In this document: positions 1 through 7,543 of the stretch, piece by piece | Position numbering within the stretch: position 1 is the stretch's first letter | How the letters are laid out: every line of letters begins with the position of its first letter | DNA from: a virus | Virus record (IMG/VR): IMGVR_UViG_3300037336_000010 | Coordinates: 1-22,546 of that record | Direction: 5' to 3' (one strand) | Length of the DNA stretch: 22,546 nucleotides | Notes under the pieces: generated by a model | Databases searched by the model: none | What the model saw: only the letters and a program-made list of their open reading frames with translations | Told to the model about the DNA's origin: nothing | Made by a program: the position numbers and the translations under genes

Positions 1-212
1 TCGGTTACGTTAAAAGCACTGCAATAGACACTGCTAGAAACGAACTGGTTGAGTTGATTGAAGAATCATTGGACGCAGACAGGACGCGAGGAGGCCATGC
101 GCTGGATTCTCAAATCGTTACCGTTGAGACTGATGAAGGCTCGATTGCCCCAATAGGTGGGGTTTTCGTAACGGTTCGTGTTCTTTATAATTTTACCCGT
201 GGGGCAACGTAA
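1..212 (+). CDS. Tail terminator/completion-like protein (C-terminal part)
   Basis: This is the end of a gene that begins before the window; the frame is open from base 3 to a TAA at 210-212 and gives 69 residues. The visible part is mixed alpha/beta with no membrane segment and contains the stretch ESLDADRTRGG and a strand-rich end (GGVFVTVRVLYNF). It lies 24 bases before the tail tube gene. In lambdoid siphophages that slot is held by the tail terminator or minor tail completion protein (gpU/gpZ region), which caps the growing tail tube. The function is inferred mainly from position; a head-tail joining protein is the alternative. Confidence 0.5.
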   Translation, partial: GYVKSTAIDTARNELVELIEESLDADRTRGGHALDSQIVTVETDEGSIAPIGGVFVTVRVLYNFTRGAT

Positions 213-236
213 GCTCCACACACTGAAAGGCAAATC

Positions 237-629
237 ATGGCTACACATAAAGGCTCAGAAGGTTCGGTCGCAGTTGGTGCTAACGCCATTGCTGAGGTTC
301 GTTCTTTTTCAATCACCGAATCAGCAGACACTATTGAAGATACGGCAATGGGCGACACAGCACGCACCTACAAGCCCAGCCTAACATCGTTCAGCGGCTC
401 TGTAGAAGTGTTTTGGGACGAGACAGATACCAACGGCCAGGTTGCACTAGTAGTTGGCTCTGAGATTACATTTAACGTCTACCCAGAGGGTGCAACAAGC
501 GGCGACGCTTACTTGACCGGCTCTGCAATCGTTACCGGCAAGACAATCAATTCGTCTGCTGATGGCATGGTTGAGGCGTCTATTTCCCTACAGGGTAATG
601 GTGCGTTGACAACTGGCACAGTATCTTAA
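237..629 (+). CDS. Major tail tube protein
   Basis: This 130-residue protein starts at ATG 237 after an AAAGG ribosome site. It has no membrane segment and is rich in Thr, Ser, Gly and Val, typical of the beta-sandwich tail tube fold. It opens with MATHKGSEGSVAVG, has a central FSGSVEVFWDETDTNGQ strand region, and ends in strands around VEASISLQGNGAL, as in tail tube subunits of many proteobacterial siphophages. Such subunits stack as hexameric rings to form the DNA channel. The next gene is the tail assembly chaperone, in TAATG overlap, which is the standard order. The family call rests on recognition of the pattern and on gene order. Confidence 0.8.
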   Translation: MATHKGSEGSVAVGANAIAEVRSFSITESADTIEDTAMGDTARTYKPSLTSFSGSVEVFWDETDTNGQVALVVGSEITFNVYPEGATSGDAYLTGSAIVTGKTINSSADGMVEASISLQGNGALTTGTVS

Positions 630-970
630 TGTCGCTAGGCCAAAGGTTAGCCGCAAAACGGCAAAACAACCGCAAGCAAATCGAGGTGGTCGAATGGGGC
701 GAGGATGCTCCATTGGTTGTCTACACTAGCGCCTTGACCTGTGCTGACGTTGACAAGCTGCAACGCAAGCATAAGGACTTTATGGGCAACCCAACTATTG
801 CAGCGATGGTTGATTTGCTTATCATGAAGGCCGAGGACAAGGACGGCGAAAAGCTGTTTACTCTGGAAGACAAGCCGTTTTTGATGCGCGAGCCTGTAAT
901 TCTCATTTCGACCATTGCTGGTCAAATGTTTAGCACCATTGAGACGGTTGAAGAACTGGGAAACGACTAA
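629..970 (+). CDS. Tail assembly chaperone, short form (gpG-like)
   Basis: This 113-residue protein starts at 629, sharing a base with the tail tube stop (TAATG). It is the zero-frame product of a two-frame chaperone gene, equivalent to lambda gpG, which coats the tape measure during tail assembly and is absent from the finished virion. The protein is soluble and mainly helical, with the segment VDLLIMKAEDKDGEKLF and an end at EELGND. The last sense codons before the TAA at 968-970 lie inside a slippery heptamer (958-964), so a fraction of ribosomes should continue in the -1 frame. Size, position and the slip site together make the assignment strong. Confidence 0.8.
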   Translation: MSLGQRLAAKRQNNRKQIEVVEWGEDAPLVVYTSALTCADVDKLQRKHKDFMGNPTIAAMVDLLIMKAEDKDGEKLFTLEDKPFLMREPVILISTIAGQMFSTIETVEELGND

Positions 971-1116
971 AGGCAGACAGTTTGCGGTTCAACATGATTG
1001 GACTTGCAGACCGTTTGCACAAGACGATTCAAGAGATTGAGGAAATCCCAGTTACAGAGTTGAACGAGTGGCTTGCGTATTTCCAGCTAAAGGAAGAAAA
1101 AAATGGCGGCAAATGA
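629..1116 (+). CDS. Tail assembly chaperone, frameshifted long form (gpGT-like)
   Basis: This joined product has 112 zero-frame codons (629-964) followed by 50 codons read in the -1 frame (964-1113), 162 residues in all. The shifted part reads RLKADSLRFN then MIGLADRLHKTIQEI and ends EWLAYFQLKEEKNGGK. That LAxRL...ELNEWLAY pattern is typical of the T domain of lambda-like G/GT proteins, which recruits the tube protein to the chaperone-coated tape measure. The join fills what would otherwise be a 132-base gap, and its end overlaps the tape measure start at 1103 by 14 bases. An internal ATG at 994 could express T alone, but no clear ribosome site precedes it. Confidence 0.78.
958..964 (+). promoter_or_regulatory. 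-1 ribosomal frameshift slippery site G GGA AAC
   Basis: The heptamer GGGAAAC is set in the zero frame as G GGA AAC, a canonical X XXY YYZ slip site (lambda G/GT uses GGGAAAG). It lies four bases before the zero-frame stop TAA (968-970). Slipping back one base reads CGA CTA AAG and continues 50 codons to a TGA at 1114-1116. I did not identify a convincing downstream stem-loop or pseudoknot by eye. Confidence 0.8.
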
Positions 1117-3097
1117 CGTAAACATTCGAATAAGAGCGGTAGATGATACCGACAAGGCGTTTAGGTCTGTAAAAAGTTCTTTGGGTGGGCTTAAAAACGC
1201 CGTCTTTAGCGTCCAGGGCGCTATTGCTGGGATAATTAGTGGCGCAACGATTGGCACAATTGTTCAAGCCAACCGTTCGTTTCAAAGCCTACAAGCAAGC
1301 CTGATTACTTTTACAGGCTCTGCTGAAGCTGCCAGCAAGCAGTTTGAAATACTTCAAGAATTTGCCTCAAAAACGCCATTTTCACTTGAAGAAGTAGTTG
1401 GTGGCTTTAATAAGCTAGTTGCTCGTGGCATAAGCCCAACCATTGATTCATTTGCTGCATTTGGAGACATTGCTTCTGGCACTGGCAAAAGCCTAGACCA
1501 ATTTATCGAGGCGGTTGCTGACGCTGCTACCGGTGAGTTTGAGCGACTTAAAGAGTTTGGTATTACATCTAAGTCTGAAGGCAATAAAGTTGCTATAACA
1601 TTTGGAGGCATTACCAAAACTATTGGAAAAAACTCTACAGAGATACTTGCCTACCTTGAAAACTTGGCAAAAGTTAATTTTGCGGGGGCTACTGTTAGAC
1701 AGGCAAACACTTTAAACGGTGCCTTTTCTAATTTTGGCGACTCGGTTTCAAAGTTAAGTGTAGCGATTGGCGAAGCTGGTTTAAACGACTTTCTTGTCAC
1801 AGCCACAAGAGAAATGAGCCGGTTAATAAACGTTACAGCACAGGCGACAAAGGCCAATTTAGGTCTAATTGACGTTATTGGAATAACTTTGCGAGAGGCT
1901 TTCAGTGGCGCAACAGAGTCATTAAAAATATACAGAGAGGAGTTAGAGACGCTAAGAAAAGGGCGAAGCATTTTAGATTTTTTAGGTTTTGATTTAACTA
2001 ACTCAAACAAAGAAATTGATGATGTCCAAAAGAAGATAAACATCTTATTGATGTCAGAGAGAACGTCTAGCAGGGGTATGGGATTTGCAGACCCAAGGAT
2101 AATCAAAAGCCCAGTAAAAGCCTCGCCATCCACGCAAGACAGCGGGGCAGTTAAGAATGTTAAAACATATATAGATGAGATAAATGACGCCATTGCAGGC
2201 GCAATAAGAGGCTCTGATGTTGTTCGTGCTAAAGAGTTGGCAGACCAAATTAAGGCTCTTGATAATCTATATTTTGAAGCTGGCCTTAGTGCTGAAATTT
2301 ACGACTCGGCAATGAGGAAATTAACTGGCTCAACTGGTTCATTTAGCGAAAAAATTGACAAAGTTAAAAATGCTGTTGATTCATTTATAAGTGATAACGC
2401 TTTGACTCGCGGCGACAAAATGATAAAACAAATTGAAGAACTAGATAAAAGATTCTTTGATGGGGATATAACAATAAAGCAATACGATGCAGCAATGACT
2501 CAAATGACAGGGACAACAAAAAGTTTTGGAGAGCAAATTAAAAAAAGCCCACTTAAAGAGTTTGCAGATGGCATCAAGACCGTTGAGGACTCGATGCAGG
2601 ACATAGCCCTTGGTGGACTTATGAAGTTAGAGGACGGCTTGGTCGGCCTTATAAATGGCACAAAGAGCGCGTCTGATGCTTTCCGAGACATGGCAAACAA
2701 CATCATCAACGATATGATTCGCATGGTGATTCAGCAAAGCATTACAGCACCTTTGGCGGGTGCTTTAAGCGGTGCAATAAGTGGTATGTTTGGTGGCGCA
2801 TCGGCTCCGGCAATTCCTAGTGCAATTGGTGGCTCGGTTCAGTCAGGTAGGACGCACCTTGTCGGCGAGCGTGGGCCAGAGTTGTTCATACCATCAGCCA
2901 GTGGCTCAATTGTTCCAAACAACGCAATGGGTGGCGGTGGCATAACTGTGGTGCAAAACATAAATGTAAGCACCGGCGTACAACAAACCGTTCGCGCTGA
3001 GATAATGACCCTAATGCCTCAAATCTCAAACGCTGCTAAATCAGCAGTTGCAGAGGCAAGATTACGCGGTGGCTCATTTAGCGCTGCGATGAGGTAA
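1103..3097 (+). CDS. Tape measure protein
   Basis: This 664-residue protein starts at ATG 1103 after AAGGAAG. The N-terminal third carries the classic tape-measure domain: a hydrophobic segment near residues 32-55, then TPFSLEEVVGGFNKL, and FGDIASGTGKSLDQF. The middle is helical, with two related copies of a unit of about 60 residues (near residues 379-417 and 440-478). The C-terminus has alanine/glycine-rich hydrophobic segments and the conserved SGRTHLVGERGPELFIP motif shared with lambdoid tape measures, then a short strand and a basic tail. It sets tail length and is ejected with DNA. At roughly 1.5 angstroms per residue it would specify a tail near 100 nm (inference). Confidence 0.92.
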   Translation: MAANDVNIRIRAVDDTDKAFRSVKSSLGGLKNAVFSVQGAIAGIISGATIGTIVQANRSFQSLQASLITFTGSAEAASKQFEILQEFASKTPFSLEEVVGGFNKLVARGISPTIDSFAAFGDIASGTGKSLDQFIEAVADAATGEFERLKEFGITSKSEGNKVAITFGGITKTIGKNSTEILAYLENLAKVNFAGATVRQANTLNGAFSNFGDSVSKLSVAIGEAGLNDFLVTATREMSRLINVTAQATKANLGLIDVIGITLREAFSGATESLKIYREELETLRKGRSILDFLGFDLTNSNKEIDDVQKKINILLMSERTSSRGMGFADPRIIKSPVKASPSTQDSGAVKNVKTYIDEINDAIAGAIRGSDVVRAKELADQIKALDNLYFEAGLSAEIYDSAMRKLTGSTGSFSEKIDKVKNAVDSFISDNALTRGDKMIKQIEELDKRFFDGDITIKQYDAAMTQMTGTTKSFGEQIKKSPLKEFADGIKTVEDSMQDIALGGLMKLEDGLVGLINGTKSASDAFRDMANNIINDMIRMVIQQSITAPLAGALSGAISGMFGGASAPAIPSAIGGSVQSGRTHLVGERGPELFIPSASGSIVPNNAMGGGGITVVQNINVSTGVQQTVRAEIMTLMPQISNAAKSAVAEARLRGGSFSAAMR

Positions 3098-3099
3098 AT

Positions 3100-3720
3100 A
3101 TGGCAATTTCTTATCCAGTCACTTTCCCAGCCTCAATTGGCGTTAGCTCAATAAACATTCGAGCTAAAACCGTGGTTGGCGTTAGCTCGTCACCATTTAC
3201 TGGGCAGCAGCAAGTCTATAAACACCAGGGTCAATGGTGGGAGGCGGAGGTGAGCCTGCCACCAATGAAGCGAGACGAGGCCGAGCAGGTAGTTTCGTTT
3301 CTTATCAAGATGAATGGTCAATATGGCACTTTCTTGATGGGCGACTTTCTAAGCACGGCGCCTAGGGGCGTTGGTACTGGCACGCCACTTGTAAACGGTG
3401 CAAGCCAAGCTGGTGATGAATTGGTCACTGATGGCTGGACTGTAAGCACAACGGGCATACTGAAAGCCGGTGATTGGATACAGCTAGGCTCCGCTTCTAC
3501 CTCTACATTGCACAAGGTTTTGGACGATGTAACCAGCGATGGGTCGGGAAATGCCACTCTAAACATATTCCCTAACTTACGTTCATCGCCCGATAACAAT
3601 GCGGCAATCACAATCAGCAGCCCCAAAGGGCGGTGGCGCTTGGCCAGCAATGAGACGGACTACGCAATTGACAACGCCAGCATATACGGCATGACCTTTG
3701 CCTGTGTTGAGGCATTATGA
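3100..3720 (+). CDS. Distal/minor tail protein (gpM-position)
   Basis: This 206-residue protein starts at ATG 3100, two bases after the tape measure stop, with a GAGG ribosome site. It is strand-rich and has no membrane segment. An N-terminal part (FPASIGVSSINIRAK, then HQGQWWEAEVSLPP) and a C-terminal part (KGRWRLASNETDYAID) flank an inserted domain with GDWIQLG. This pattern recurs in siphophage proteins that sit just after the tape measure and join the tube end to the tip complex, such as the distal tail protein or lambda gpM position. The following gene overlaps by an ATGA. Role in the tail tip is well supported by order; exact family is not certain. Confidence 0.7.
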   Translation: MAISYPVTFPASIGVSSINIRAKTVVGVSSSPFTGQQQVYKHQGQWWEAEVSLPPMKRDEAEQVVSFLIKMNGQYGTFLMGDFLSTAPRGVGTGTPLVNGASQAGDELVTDGWTVSTTGILKAGDWIQLGSASTSTLHKVLDDVTSDGSGNATLNIFPNLRSSPDNNAAITISSPKGRWRLASNETDYAIDNASIYGMTFACVEAL

Positions 3721-4274
3721 GAGACATTACAGCAGGCGTACAGACAGCCATTGAACAAACAGAAGTTGCTCCAATACTTCTATTCGAAGGATTGTTTTCT
3801 TCTGGCTACGTAAGGATTTGGTCAGGTTATGGTGATTTGTCTTATGGCGGCAACGTTTGGACTGGAGTTGGCTCACTAGGTAGCGTCTCAGCAGTTCAGG
3901 AGACAGCAGAGGTTCAGGCCAACGGCATAACGGTTTCATTGACCGGCATTCCTTCTGAATTTATATCATTGGTGCTGTACGAATCAGAGCAAGGCAAGTC
4001 TGGCAAAGTCTTTATCGGCTTTATGGACGTAAACAACGCGCTGATTGCAGACCCTTACATGATGTTTGAGGGCAAGCTGGACATTCCAGCCATTGCCGAG
4101 GAAGGTGAAACATCTGTTGTAAGTATTACTTACGAATCACGCTTAATAAACCTGCAACGCCCGCGCGAAAGTCGTTACACAAACGAAGAACAGCAGCACG
4201 AATACCCAAACGACCTTGGTTGTGAATATGTGCCGGCCATGAAAGAAGTCACCCTAACCTGGGGTAGGGCATGA
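3717..4274 (+). CDS. Minor tail protein, DUF2163-like (gpL position)
   Basis: This 185-residue protein has its start overlapping the previous stop (ATGA, 3717). It opens with MRDITAGVQTAIEQ, then an aromatic, strand-rich part (VRIWSGYGDLSYGG) and a C-terminal part containing ESRYTNEEQQHEYPNDLGCE followed by TLTWG. That arrangement resembles the DUF2163/phage BR0599 group that forms part of the tail hub in gene transfer agents and siphophages. It sits between the distal tail protein and the NlpC-like protein, matching the L-K-I-J order of lambda. A single Cys in GCEYV would fit the iron-sulphur cluster site of lambda gpL only weakly, so I do not claim a cluster. Confidence 0.68.
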   Translation: MRDITAGVQTAIEQTEVAPILLFEGLFSSGYVRIWSGYGDLSYGGNVWTGVGSLGSVSAVQETAEVQANGITVSLTGIPSEFISLVLYESEQGKSGKVFIGFMDVNNALIADPYMMFEGKLDIPAIAEEGETSVVSITYESRLINLQRPRESRYTNEEQQHEYPNDLGCEYVPAMKEVTLTWGRA

Positions 4275-4660
4275 GGATAGAAGGGTGGGAGCGCATCCTG
4301 CAAAACAGGATTGACAACGCACAACCTTTTGATTGGGGCACTAACGACTGTTGTATGTTCGCTGTGAGCGTCGTAGAGGCGATTACAGGCGTTGACTATG
4401 GCATAGCCTACCGAGGCTACAAAACCAAGCGAGGAGCCGCCTCAAGGCTTTTAAAGGCAGGTGGCGTTGAGGCCATAGCAACTAATGCGCTTGGAGAGCC
4501 AAAACAAAGAAAAATGGCAAGGCGTGGCGATGTAGTTTCGTTTATGTCCGAGCAAGAAGTGTCGCTTGGTATCTGCAATGGCGATAAAATAGCGGCAGTG
4601 TCTGACGATGGTTTGGTGTTGTTGCCGATGAGTCATGCATTAAAGGCTTGGAGCGTATAA
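4271..4660 (+). CDS. NlpC/P60-like tail tip peptidase (DUF6950-like)
   Basis: This 129-residue protein starts in ATGA overlap with the previous gene. Its key feature is FDWGTNDCCMFAV near residues 20-32. The W-G-x-x-D-C motif at the start of a helix is the signature of NlpC/P60-like cysteine peptidases and of the related DUF6950 group. A second conserved part, RRGDVVSF (near residues 85-92), matches the strand that follows in this fold. Position equals lambda gpK, whose peptidase acts at the tip to open the peptidoglycan during entry. The canonical catalytic His is not obvious, so activity is uncertain. Confidence 0.7.
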   Translation: MRIEGWERILQNRIDNAQPFDWGTNDCCMFAVSVVEAITGVDYGIAYRGYKTKRGAASRLLKAGGVEAIATNALGEPKQRKMARRGDVVSFMSEQEVSLGICNGDKIAAVSDDGLVLLPMSHALKAWSV

Positions 4661-7543
4661 ATGGCAAAGGCAGTAAAAGCAGCGGTAATTGTTGCGGCAG
4701 TCGCCACCGGCGTTGGTATGTTGGTCGCGCCAGGACTTATTGCGGGAGCAGGCGCTATCGCCGGTTTCGCTGCTGGTACGGCTGGTGCTTACTTTGCAAC
4801 TACCTTTGTATCAACCCTGGTGCTAGGCGCTGTTTCTAAGGCAATGGCCAAAACGCCAACAGGCGCATCCATTACCCAGCAAGACAAAACTGTAACATCG
4901 CGCCAGCCAATAGCGCCACACAACGTTATTTATGGTAGAACCCGCATAGGCGGCACGATTCTTTACATGGAATCAACCAATGCAAATAAATACTTACACG
5001 TTGTTGTTGCTATAGCAGGTCACGAAATAGATGCCATTGAAAAATTCTACTTTAATGACGCAGAGGTCACGATTGACGGCTCTGGCAACGTAAATGCAGG
5101 ACAATACAAAGACAAGGCAAGGATTAAGTACAAGCTCGGCACTGATGACCAAACAGCCTTTGCTGACTTGGTTGCAGAGTCTGGCAGCAAATGGACTAAC
5201 AACCACCGAGTGCGTGGTCGGGCTTTAGTTTATATGCGCCTTGAGTACGACCAAAACGTATTTATTAACGGAGTGCCAAACCTGTCTGTTGTTGTTCGCG
5301 GTAAAAAGGTTTATGACCCACGCACAGAGACAACTGTTTGGTCTGCAAACCCAGCTTTATGTGTAACCGACTACTTGACCAACAACAAGTACGGCATGGC
5401 GGCTGTTTACGCAAACGAAATAGACGAGGAAGCCTTAATTGCGGCGGCTAACATTTGTGACGAAGATGTAACCAAAGTAGGTGGTGGAACAGAAAACCGC
5501 TACGAGATGCATGGCTCTTTTGCCACATCAAGCCAGCCAGAGGACATTATTAACCAAATGGTTTTTGCAATGGCAGGTCGATGTATTTGGTCTGGCGGCG
5601 TTTGGCGCATTTTGGCAGGTGCGTACTACACGCCAACATTGACATTTGATGAAGGCGACTTGCGTGGCGGCATCAAGGTGCAGTCCCTAGTATCGCGCAG
5701 AGAGTCATTTAATGGGGTGAAGGGCGTCTTTGCCTCTGTAGACGATAACTACATACTCAGCGACTTTCCACCTATAAACTCTGCTGCTTTTGTCGCCAAA
5801 GACAACGGCGAAGAAAACCTAAAGTCAATTGAGTTGCCGTTTACCACCTCTGCAAGCATGGCGCAGCGTTTGGCCAAGATAGAGCTATTAAGGGCAAGAC
5901 AGCAAATCACGGTTGCAATGCCAATGAAGCTGGTTGGCATGAAGGCTAACGTCGGTGATATTGTTCAAATCAACAACACACGGATGGGTTGGTCAAGCAA
6001 ACCTTTTGAGGTTGTAAGTGCAAACATTGCTTTTGGCGAGACTGTTGGCGTTGATATTGATTTGCGCGAAGTCTCTACTGACGTCTACGATTGGTCTACC
6101 AGCGAAGAACAGACATACGACCCAGCACCAAACACAAACCTGCCAAGTGGCTTTGTGTCTGAACCAGTTGGTATAAGCATTACAGACACTTTAGCTATTA
6201 GCGCCGAAACTATCATTACACAGCTAGTTGTTACAGTAACAGGTAGCGACGTGTTTGAAGATAGATTCGAGGTTCAAGCTAAACCGTCTACTTCTGACGA
6301 TTTTTTAAACTTAGGCCAAGCCTCTGGAAATATATTTCAGCTTGCAAACGTTATTGATGGGGCTATTTACAACGTAAGAGCCAGGGCAATAAACGTTTTT
6401 GGCGTTCGCTCTGATTGGACTACGGACGACCACGAGGTTATCGGCAAGACTGCGCCTCCTGAAAACGTTACAGGGTTAACCGGCAACCTGATTGGCAATC
6501 AATACTTACTGACTTGGAACGCTGTTCCAGACCTTGATTTGTCTTACTACCGTGTTCGCTACGCATCACCCGACAGTGGTGGTAGCTACGAAAACTCGGT
6601 TTCTCTTGTTCCAAAAGTATCTCGCCCAGCAACTTCTGTATTTGTGCCCGCACGAAACGGAACTTACTTTGTTAAAGCTGTGGATAAGCTAAGCCTGGCA
6701 TCCATCACTCCAGCAAGTATTGCTTTAGATACAAACATTGCAGCGGTTGAGTCTCTTAACGTCATTCAAACAATCAATGAAGCTCCAGATTTTAACGGCA
6801 CGTTTGATGACACAGTAGAACTGGATGAAGACGATGCTTTAGTGCTAAACACCAGCGTGTTGTTTGACGCTGTATCGGGTGATTTTGATGACGCAAGCGG
6901 TTTATTTGATGGCGGCTCCGGTAACGTAGATGCATTTGGCTACTACTACTTTGCAACTGACGTTGACTTGGGCGCAATTTACATATCACGTTGCACAGCC
7001 TATGTTAAACACATACGCTTAGATTACGTTGTATTGTTTGATTCGGCTGAAGGTTTGTTTGATGACCGACAAGGCGACTTTGAAGGCGATGTAAACGCTT
7101 TTGACGATACAGACGTACAAATAGAAGCAAGGCATACTCAGGACAACCCAAGCGGCACGCCTACATGGTCGGCATGGCAATCGTTCGCAGTTACTGACAT
7201 AAGGGCACGCGCCATTCAGTTTAGAGCCAAGTTAAGCACAACGGATGAGCAGGCCACACCCAAAGTTACTCAGCTGAGCGTTAACGTCGACATGCCTGAC
7301 CGCACTGTATCGGGGAATGATATTGTTTCTGGTGCTGGCGCAAAGGTTGTAACGTTTGCACAAGGCTTTAGGGAAACACCGGCAATAGGCATTGGGGCGC
7401 AGGATATGCAGACAGGCGACTACTACGAAATCACCTCAAAGTCTCGTACAGGGTTTACAATAACCTTTAAAAATTCATCTGGTACGGCAATCAGCCGCAG
7501 TTTTGATTATGTAGCCAAAGGCTACGGAGTGGAGTTAAGCTAA
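4661..7543 (+). CDS. Tail tip attachment / host specificity protein (J-like)
   Basis: This 960-residue protein starts one base after the previous stop, with a GGAG site. The first 65 residues are hydrophobic and Ala/Gly-rich, as in the gpI/gpJ region. Residues about 80-200 show the tip motif APHNVIYGRTRIGGTILY followed by VAIAGHEIDAIEKFYFND. The middle has hub-like strands and the C-terminal third has a fibronectin type III-like domain near residues 597-690 (PPENVTGLTGN, then YYRVRYASPDSGG). Residues about 725-810 carry an Asp/Phe-rich repeat (LFDAVSGDFDDASGLFDGG and a second copy). This protein forms the central tip. The true variable receptor-binding role probably lies with the next gene, which carries the DGR variable repeat. 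Confidence 0.87.
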   Translation: MAKAVKAAVIVAAVATGVGMLVAPGLIAGAGAIAGFAAGTAGAYFATTFVSTLVLGAVSKAMAKTPTGASITQQDKTVTSRQPIAPHNVIYGRTRIGGTILYMESTNANKYLHVVVAIAGHEIDAIEKFYFNDAEVTIDGSGNVNAGQYKDKARIKYKLGTDDQTAFADLVAESGSKWTNNHRVRGRALVYMRLEYDQNVFINGVPNLSVVVRGKKVYDPRTETTVWSANPALCVTDYLTNNKYGMAAVYANEIDEEALIAAANICDEDVTKVGGGTENRYEMHGSFATSSQPEDIINQMVFAMAGRCIWSGGVWRILAGAYYTPTLTFDEGDLRGGIKVQSLVSRRESFNGVKGVFASVDDNYILSDFPPINSAAFVAKDNGEENLKSIELPFTTSASMAQRLAKIELLRARQQITVAMPMKLVGMKANVGDIVQINNTRMGWSSKPFEVVSANIAFGETVGVDIDLREVSTDVYDWSTSEEQTYDPAPNTNLPSGFVSEPVGISITDTLAISAETIITQLVVTVTGSDVFEDRFEVQAKPSTSDDFLNLGQASGNIFQLANVIDGAIYNVRARAINVFGVRSDWTTDDHEVIGKTAPPENVTGLTGNLIGNQYLLTWNAVPDLDLSYYRVRYASPDSGGSYENSVSLVPKVSRPATSVFVPARNGTYFVKAVDKLSLASITPASIALDTNIAAVESLNVIQTINEAPDFNGTFDDTVELDEDDALVLNTSVLFDAVSGDFDDASGLFDGGSGNVDAFGYYYFATDVDLGAIYISRCTAYVKHIRLDYVVLFDSAEGLFDDRQGDFEGDVNAFDDTDVQIEARHTQDNPSGTPTWSAWQSFAVTDIRARAIQFRAKLSTTDEQATPKVTQLSVNVDMPDRTVSGNDIVSGAGAKVVTFAQGFRETPAIGIGAQDMQTGDYYEITSKSRTGFTITFKNSSGTAISRSFDYVAKGYGVELS

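Noticed and set aside
1651-2193. 180-residue minus-strand frame in the tape measure gene
   Set aside because: Shadow of a well-supported tape measure protein, with no ribosome site and no family pattern.
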